64,000 nt of DNA from JAUILH01 sp964230215 (GTDB lineage: Bacteria > Bacteroidota > Bacteroidia > Flavobacteriales_D > JAUILH01): the NCBI GenBank assembly GCA_964230215.1, contig CAXRGQ010000016.1, positions 124,001 to 188,000 of the forward strand, given 5' to 3'. Both the position numbers and the translations under genes were made by a program. The notes beneath the pieces are model-generated. The model had not been told where the DNA came from. It worked only from the letters and a program-made list of their open reading frames with translations, and did not search any database. Numbering within the stretch: the first letter of the stretch is position 1; every line of letters starts with the position of its first letter. Shown here piece by piece: positions 60,216 to 64,000 of the stretch.

Positions 60216-60756
60216 TTTTTCGTGTTTTTACCAGAGATGCTGGGTTGCCTTGATAGACACCATAAGATTCTAAACTCATCGTAGCAACAGAGTTTACTGA
60301 AAGGACTGAGTGACTATGGCACATTACACCTGGACAAACAATTGCTCTTGCGCCCACCCATGCACCATCTTCAATCGTAATTGGCTTAACAATTAGATCG
60401 AATGTTTTCTTGCTGTAATCATGGTTTCCGCAAAGCAAATAAGCTTCTTGTGACACACAAACATTCTTTCCGATTTTAACCTTATCCAAATTATCAATCC
60501 ACACGCCTTCTCCTATCCAAGTATAATCCCCAATTTCCAATAACCAAGGGTATTTTATATTCACTCTAGGCTTGATTACAACTCCCTTCCCTAGTTTTGC
60601 TCCGAACAATCTAAGCCAAAACTTCCTTATCCCTGAAGATGGCATCCACTTACTCTGAATACACGTAGCATTAACTACAAACCATACAGCTCTCTTAAAA
60701 CGGCTTCCCGGTTGATACCAGCTATTGTTATATGAGGACAAATCCACCTTGGACAT
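60205..60756 (-). CDS. WcaF-like O-acetyltransferase
   Basis: 183 residues. Left-handed beta-helix hexapeptide repeats appear as the I/L-G-x pattern from residue 50 (KLGKGVVIKPRVNIKYPWLLEIG, split by loops) through VKIGKNVCVSQEAYLLCG to GAWVGARAIVCPGVMCHSHS, with His in the GNHDYSKKTF loop. WcaF proteins acetylate a sugar of colanic acid using acetyl-CoA. The start is 4 bases downstream of the GT4 stop, and it overlaps the GT2 gene. The C-terminus NPASLVKTRKIED is standard for this group. Confidence 0.92.
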   Translation of the reverse strand: MSKVDLSSYNNSWYQPGSRFKRAVWFVVNATCIQSKWMPSSGIRKFWLRLFGAKLGKGVVIKPRVNIKYPWLLEIGDYTWIGEGVWIDNLDKVKIGKNVCVSQEAYLLCGNHDYSKKTFDLIVKPITIEDGAWVGARAIVCPGVMCHSHSVLSVNSVATMSLESYGVYQGNPASLVKTRKIED

Positions 60757-60760
60757 GGCT

Positions 60761-61900
60761 CTAATTTACGTCAAACAATTGCTTATAGGCTTCAATATCC
60801 ATGCTTTTCTTAACGAAATCCTGTGCATATTGCTGCGCATTGCGAACTAATTCAACATATTCATCATGCTCCATGTCTATGAGTTCTTGCAATTTCATCG
60901 AATAATTCTCAACCATATTATTCAACACAAAACCAGCTCCCGCATCTTCAATTTCTGCCCATGGCGTCTTGTTTGATGTAACGACGGGAACGCCAGAAAA
61001 TATACTTTCAATAATTGAGTGACCAAAGTTTTCACCATTACTTGGAAGAAACATAAAATGATAATCTTGAAGTGTTTTCTGCACAAGCGAGGGCTTTATA
61101 GTTCCGAGATGATTAACTGATATTCCTTTAGGCAGGCTTTCTATCATTAATTGGCATTTTGCCCAATAAGCTTCATCGTAAATTTCACCAATTATATCTA
61201 GCTTGACTTTTCCTCTTAGGTTTAGCAATGATTCAATTGCCACCAATGTGTTTTTTTCCCTCGCAACTCTGCCGAGAAACACAAGGTTTAGGGCACCTAT
61301 CTCTTTTTGAGTACTCCTTAAGTCTCTTCCTACCACTGCTGTTGGAAGATTATTTGCGACAATGACATTTGTATTTGAAGTTGCTGCAATTATTTGCTGT
61401 TTTTCATCCTCATTGGTTGCATGAAAAGTAACGTCTTTATACATAGCCGTTAACTTTGCCATGCGAAGAAATACTTTCTTCTTAAACGATTTTACCTCCA
61501 GAGCGCTTGGTGCAAACATCCCTCTGCTTGCAATAACTACATCTTTTTTCCGTGCTTTAAGCACGGCTAGCGGCATAATCGAGAATAATTTTGAATATAC
61601 ACCATTGATATAAAATTTATGGTATTCCCTCTCATCTACAATACGCTTGAAATGCTCCTTTTTCTGGTGATCTGGAGATAGATATACAATGGAGTGCGTG
61701 CTTTTTTTATGCCATACATTTGGCTCAATATCTTGATAAGCTTCATCACTCAAGTAATCACGATCACTGGTGACAATGTATATATCTAGGACCTTGTTTA
61801 AGTAGTGAACGAAATTTCGCATAGATGTAACAGGTCCGCCTGCCTTATAACCTGGCGAATACCAATCAATAAATACTAGTATTTTGGGTCTATTCATCAA
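60761..61900 (-). CDS. Family 4-type glycosyltransferase
   Basis: 379 residues. GT-B fold: an N-terminal domain with ILVFIDWYSPGYKAGGPVTSM, where the GGP loop is typical of GT4 enzymes acting on membrane-linked acceptors, and a C-terminal nucleotide-sugar domain with LVFLGRVAREKNTLVAIES, then SNGENFGHSIIESIFSGVPVV containing the E-x7-E motif. The acceptor is unknown. It overlaps asnB by 11 bases at its start and is 4 bases upstream of the WcaF gene. Two adjacent Met codons (MMNR) start it. Confidence 0.92.
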   Translation of the reverse strand: MMNRPKILVFIDWYSPGYKAGGPVTSMRNFVHYLNKVLDIYIVTSDRDYLSDEAYQDIEPNVWHKKSTHSIVYLSPDHQKKEHFKRIVDEREYHKFYINGVYSKLFSIMPLAVLKARKKDVVIASRGMFAPSALEVKSFKKKVFLRMAKLTAMYKDVTFHATNEDEKQQIIAATSNTNVIVANNLPTAVVGRDLRSTQKEIGALNLVFLGRVAREKNTLVAIESLLNLRGKVKLDIIGEIYDEAYWAKCQLMIESLPKGISVNHLGTIKPSLVQKTLQDYHFMFLPSNGENFGHSIIESIFSGVPVVTSNKTPWAEIEDAGAGFVLNNMVENYSMKLQELIDMEHDEYVELVRNAQQYAQDFVKKSMDIEAYKQLFDVN

Positions 61901-63767
61901 TTCCGTTTTTTTGCAACCAATCCTCTAAAACCAACAAATACCATATTCTTGACCATGTGTATCTTTTATCTCCTTGTTTAAATCGATCATACATATTGGT
62001 CAATTCTTTCTCATCCATCCAGTCTCTCGATTTTAATCCTTCTAACATAGTGGTTGTAAACTCTGCCAGCTCATTCTGCATCCATACTTCCCATGGAAAC
62101 GTAAATCCCATCTTTGGTCTATCAACAATTTCTGACGGCAATAAATCACCCAATGCGTCTACAAGCAATCGTTTTGGGGTACTTGGGTATTTGTATTCGT
62201 CCTTTATTCCTATAACAGACTCAATTAATTGATGATCCATGAAGGGCACTCTAAGCTCGAGACCATGTGCCATGCTCATCTGATCACTATCTCTCAATAA
62301 TACGTTCTGAAGGTAGGTATTTATTTCGCATAATGACACCTTTGACAGATCTGGCACCTCAAATCCAGGTGTGCCGTACCCTATCCATTGACTACAGATT
62401 CTAAACACCTCATTTTTAGAGATCCCATCTAGGTCTAGCAACTTCATAGTTTGACCATCCGTTTGCACTTTTCTACTTACCGGATATGTATAATTTACAT
62501 CCCAATAATCCAGCATTAAGAGTTCTTCAAATTTATCTCCTGCTACACTCTTCTTAGACCATTTATAAGGTTTGGCAATGAGTTTTCGCACAGGCGGAGG
62601 GAAACTCATTACCCATTTTTTATTTAATAGCGATAATGACCTCTGAAACACATCATACCCTGCAAACAGCTCATCACCGCCTAAACCAGACATGGCCATT
62701 TTGATGCCTTCTTTTCTAACAGCGCCCGAGACAACATAGGTATTAGGCCCATCTCCAGAAGGGTGATCCATTGCTGATAAGGCATTCGGCAATTCTTCAA
62801 TAAAATGACTTGCTGACAATTTAATCTCGTGATGATTGGTTTGATACTTATCCGCTATAATCTTAGCATATTTTGCTTCAGAAAACTTGTCTTCGTCAAA
62901 AGTTATGGAAAAGGTATTAATTGGATTTGAAGCATGCCTACTCATCAATGCTACAATAGCACTTGAATCTATTCCACCAGATAAAAACGCTCCGAAATCC
63001 ACGTCAGCAACCATTCTGGTTTCAACAGCTGAGGATAATTTATTACGTACTTCTGTCTTTATGTCTTCATATCCCATTTTATGGCTATGCCTTACGTATG
63101 CATTTCTAACATCATAGTAAGCATCCATTGTGAATTCGCTATCAGACATAAAAATGTAGTGCCCTGGCATAAGCATCTTTACGCCCTCAATAATAGTTGA
63201 TGGAGCGTGCACCGTTTGATATCGAACGTAGTCAAGAAGCGCATCTTTATCTATTTTTTTATCTATCAAACCAGAATGGATAATTGGTCTAATCTCCGAC
63301 GAAAACAATAGTCGGTTAGCGCTTAAATGATAGTACAATGGTTTTATTCCCATTCTATCTCGTGCAATAAACACGGTACGTTCAACCGTATCATATACCG
63401 CAAAGGCAAACATTCCGTTGAACCTTGTTAAGCTATCTTTTCCCCATTTCAAATAAGCTGCCAAAACTACTTCCGTATCTCCTTCGGTAATAAATTGATA
63501 ATCTTTAAGCCAGGATTTAACTTGCTTATAATTATAGATCTCACCATTGAATACTAGGCAATATCTACCGGAGCTATCCATCATTGGCTGATTAGAACGA
63601 GCATCCAAATCAATAATAGACAAGCGAGCATGGCCAAATGCGGCATTTTCGAATTTCACAAAATCTTGTGCGTCAGGGCCTCTGTGCGAGAGTCGCATAT
63701 TCATCTCATTAATGCATTTTTCAGCATCAATTCCTTTCAAACCAACAATTCCATTAATTCCGCACAT
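61890..63767 (-). CDS. asnB: Asparagine synthase (glutamine-hydrolysing)
   Basis: 625 residues from the ATG at 63767, chosen because the class II amidotransferase needs Cys at position 2 (MCGINGIVGL); a Met three codons upstream would bury it. The glutaminase domain (1-200) carries RLSIIDLDARSNQPM and FNGEIYN; the synthase domain has the ATP pyrophosphatase loop SGGIDSSAIVALMSR near 265 and GLGGDELFAGYD. In polysaccharide loci these proteins amidate uronic acids or make asparagine-like groups on sugars rather than free asparagine. It overlaps the partial GT at the right and GT4 at the left. Confidence 0.93.
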   Translation of the reverse strand: MCGINGIVGLKGIDAEKCINEMNMRLSHRGPDAQDFVKFENAAFGHARLSIIDLDARSNQPMMDSSGRYCLVFNGEIYNYKQVKSWLKDYQFITEGDTEVVLAAYLKWGKDSLTRFNGMFAFAVYDTVERTVFIARDRMGIKPLYYHLSANRLLFSSEIRPIIHSGLIDKKIDKDALLDYVRYQTVHAPSTIIEGVKMLMPGHYIFMSDSEFTMDAYYDVRNAYVRHSHKMGYEDIKTEVRNKLSSAVETRMVADVDFGAFLSGGIDSSAIVALMSRHASNPINTFSITFDEDKFSEAKYAKIIADKYQTNHHEIKLSASHFIEELPNALSAMDHPSGDGPNTYVVSGAVRKEGIKMAMSGLGGDELFAGYDVFQRSLSLLNKKWVMSFPPPVRKLIAKPYKWSKKSVAGDKFEELLMLDYWDVNYTYPVSRKVQTDGQTMKLLDLDGISKNEVFRICSQWIGYGTPGFEVPDLSKVSLCEINTYLQNVLLRDSDQMSMAHGLELRVPFMDHQLIESVIGIKDEYKYPSTPKRLLVDALGDLLPSEIVDRPKMGFTFPWEVWMQNELAEFTTTMLEGLKSRDWMDEKELTNMYDRFKQGDKRYTWSRIWYLLVLEDWLQKNGIDE

Positions 63768-64000
63768 TCCTTCCAATATTTAATAATGTTTCTGCCCAAT
63801 TTACAGGGGAGTTTGATTGTGATAACACTCGGCTTCTTTCGCCCATAGCTCTTAAGGTATTATCATCTGCACTGTAAAGCTTATGTAGCGCCTTACTTAT
63901 ATTATCAGCAGTAACTGAGTCTATTTTCCAACCGTTCTTCCCATCTTCTAGATAGTCACTAGCTGCACCTACTTTAGATGAACTAATTATAGGCAATCCA
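63754..64000 (-). CDS. Glycosyltransferase C-terminal fragment
   Basis: Partial gene cut by the right edge; about 82 codons are visible, ending at 63754. The reading GLPIISSSKVGAASDYLEDG with NGWKID is the E/G-rich nucleotide-sugar-binding loop and C-terminal helix of GT-B family 4 transferases. It overlaps the asnB start by 14 bases, so it is the gene upstream of asnB in the same operon. Its N-terminal part, including the acceptor domain, lies outside the window. Confidence 0.85.
   Translation of the reverse strand, partial: GLPIISSSKVGAASDYLEDGKNGWKIDSVTADNISKALHKLYSADDNTLRAMGERSRVLSQSNSPVNWAETLLNIGRNVRN

Noticed and set aside
1..64000. tRNA, rRNA, insertion sequences, prophage or CRISPR
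   Set aside because: Scanned intergenic regions contain no cloverleaf-like or transposase signals; the gaps are short and explained by promoters and terminators.

Overview
The window reads as a chromosomal segment of a marine-type, aerobic, gliding or formerly gliding Bacteroidota (Flavobacteriia-like) bacterium. The evidence is a PorP/SprF protein next to a giant SprB-repeat adhesin with a C-terminal type IX secretion sorting domain, a second protein with the same sorting domain, BshB1 (bacillithiol), a fused CcsBA cytochrome c biogenesis protein, a DUF6089 barrel, and at least 19 copies of the Bacteroidota -7 promoter element TAnnTTTG placed just upstream of genes. I see no rRNA, tRNA, CRISPR array, insertion sequence or prophage. 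Nothing looks recently transferred; the window is mostly core and niche-adaptive chromosome.

Layout. 1-5.2 kb: nrnA (partial), two exported unknown proteins, ndk, a DUF721-recF pair, a membrane TPR protein and ribH. 5.2-14.4 kb: a DEAD-box helicase with a DbpA-type tail, a 77-residue lysine-rich histone H1-like protein, TerC, isocitrate dehydrogenase, and an overlapping ccsBA-gpx-bshB1 run. 14.4-17.6 kb: a tight plus-strand operon (DUF2520 protein, KdsC-like phosphatase, UbiA prenyltransferase, Maf, a small cytochrome-like lipoprotein). 17.6-21.9 kb: a LytS/LytTR two-component pair divergent from an unusual secreted basic protein, then a small unknown gene. 22-30.2 kb: PorP/SprF and a 2414-residue adhesin whose core is a strictly alternating two-unit repeat (462 bp period). 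30.4-36.2 kb: hemN, then tyrosine catabolism (hmgA, a cysteine-dioxygenase-like cupin, hppD) and kynurenine 3-monooxygenase. 36.3-38.8 kb: pirin, a GNAT protein, UspA and a lipoprotein. 38.8-43.2 kb: molybdenum cofactor genes mobA, moaCB fusion, moaE, moaD, moeA and moaA. 43.2-47 kb: DUF1569 protein, a Tat-signal pirin, MarC, an AhpD-like protein and a thioesterase. 47-49 kb: purK-purE-lipoprotein. 49-52.5 kb: TonB-dependent receptor and an ACMSD-type decarboxylase. 52.5-59.4 kb: a small lipoprotein, an FN3 protein with a sorting domain, paired M16 peptidases, a nitronate monooxygenase-like enzyme and a DUF6089 protein. 59.4-64 kb: the start of a polysaccharide locus (two glycosyltransferases of the GT4 type, asnB, a WcaF-like acetyltransferase, GT2).

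How the genes work together. hmgA and hppD carry out consecutive steps of tyrosine breakdown, although maleylacetoacetate isomerase and fumarylacetoacetase are not here. kmo and the ACMSD-like gene belong to the kynurenine route but lie 15 kb apart. The Moco genes cover most of the pathway, with no moeB and no molybdoenzyme in view. The most striking sequence-level signal is promoter geometry. Genes with a TAnnTTTG element fall into two groups, one with the element 17-23 bases before the start codon and one with it only 4-5 bases before, which predicts leaderless transcripts for the second group. Promoter positions also correct several start codons (ndk, purK, the TonB receptor, the lipoprotein at 953-1870 and the DUF6089 gene).
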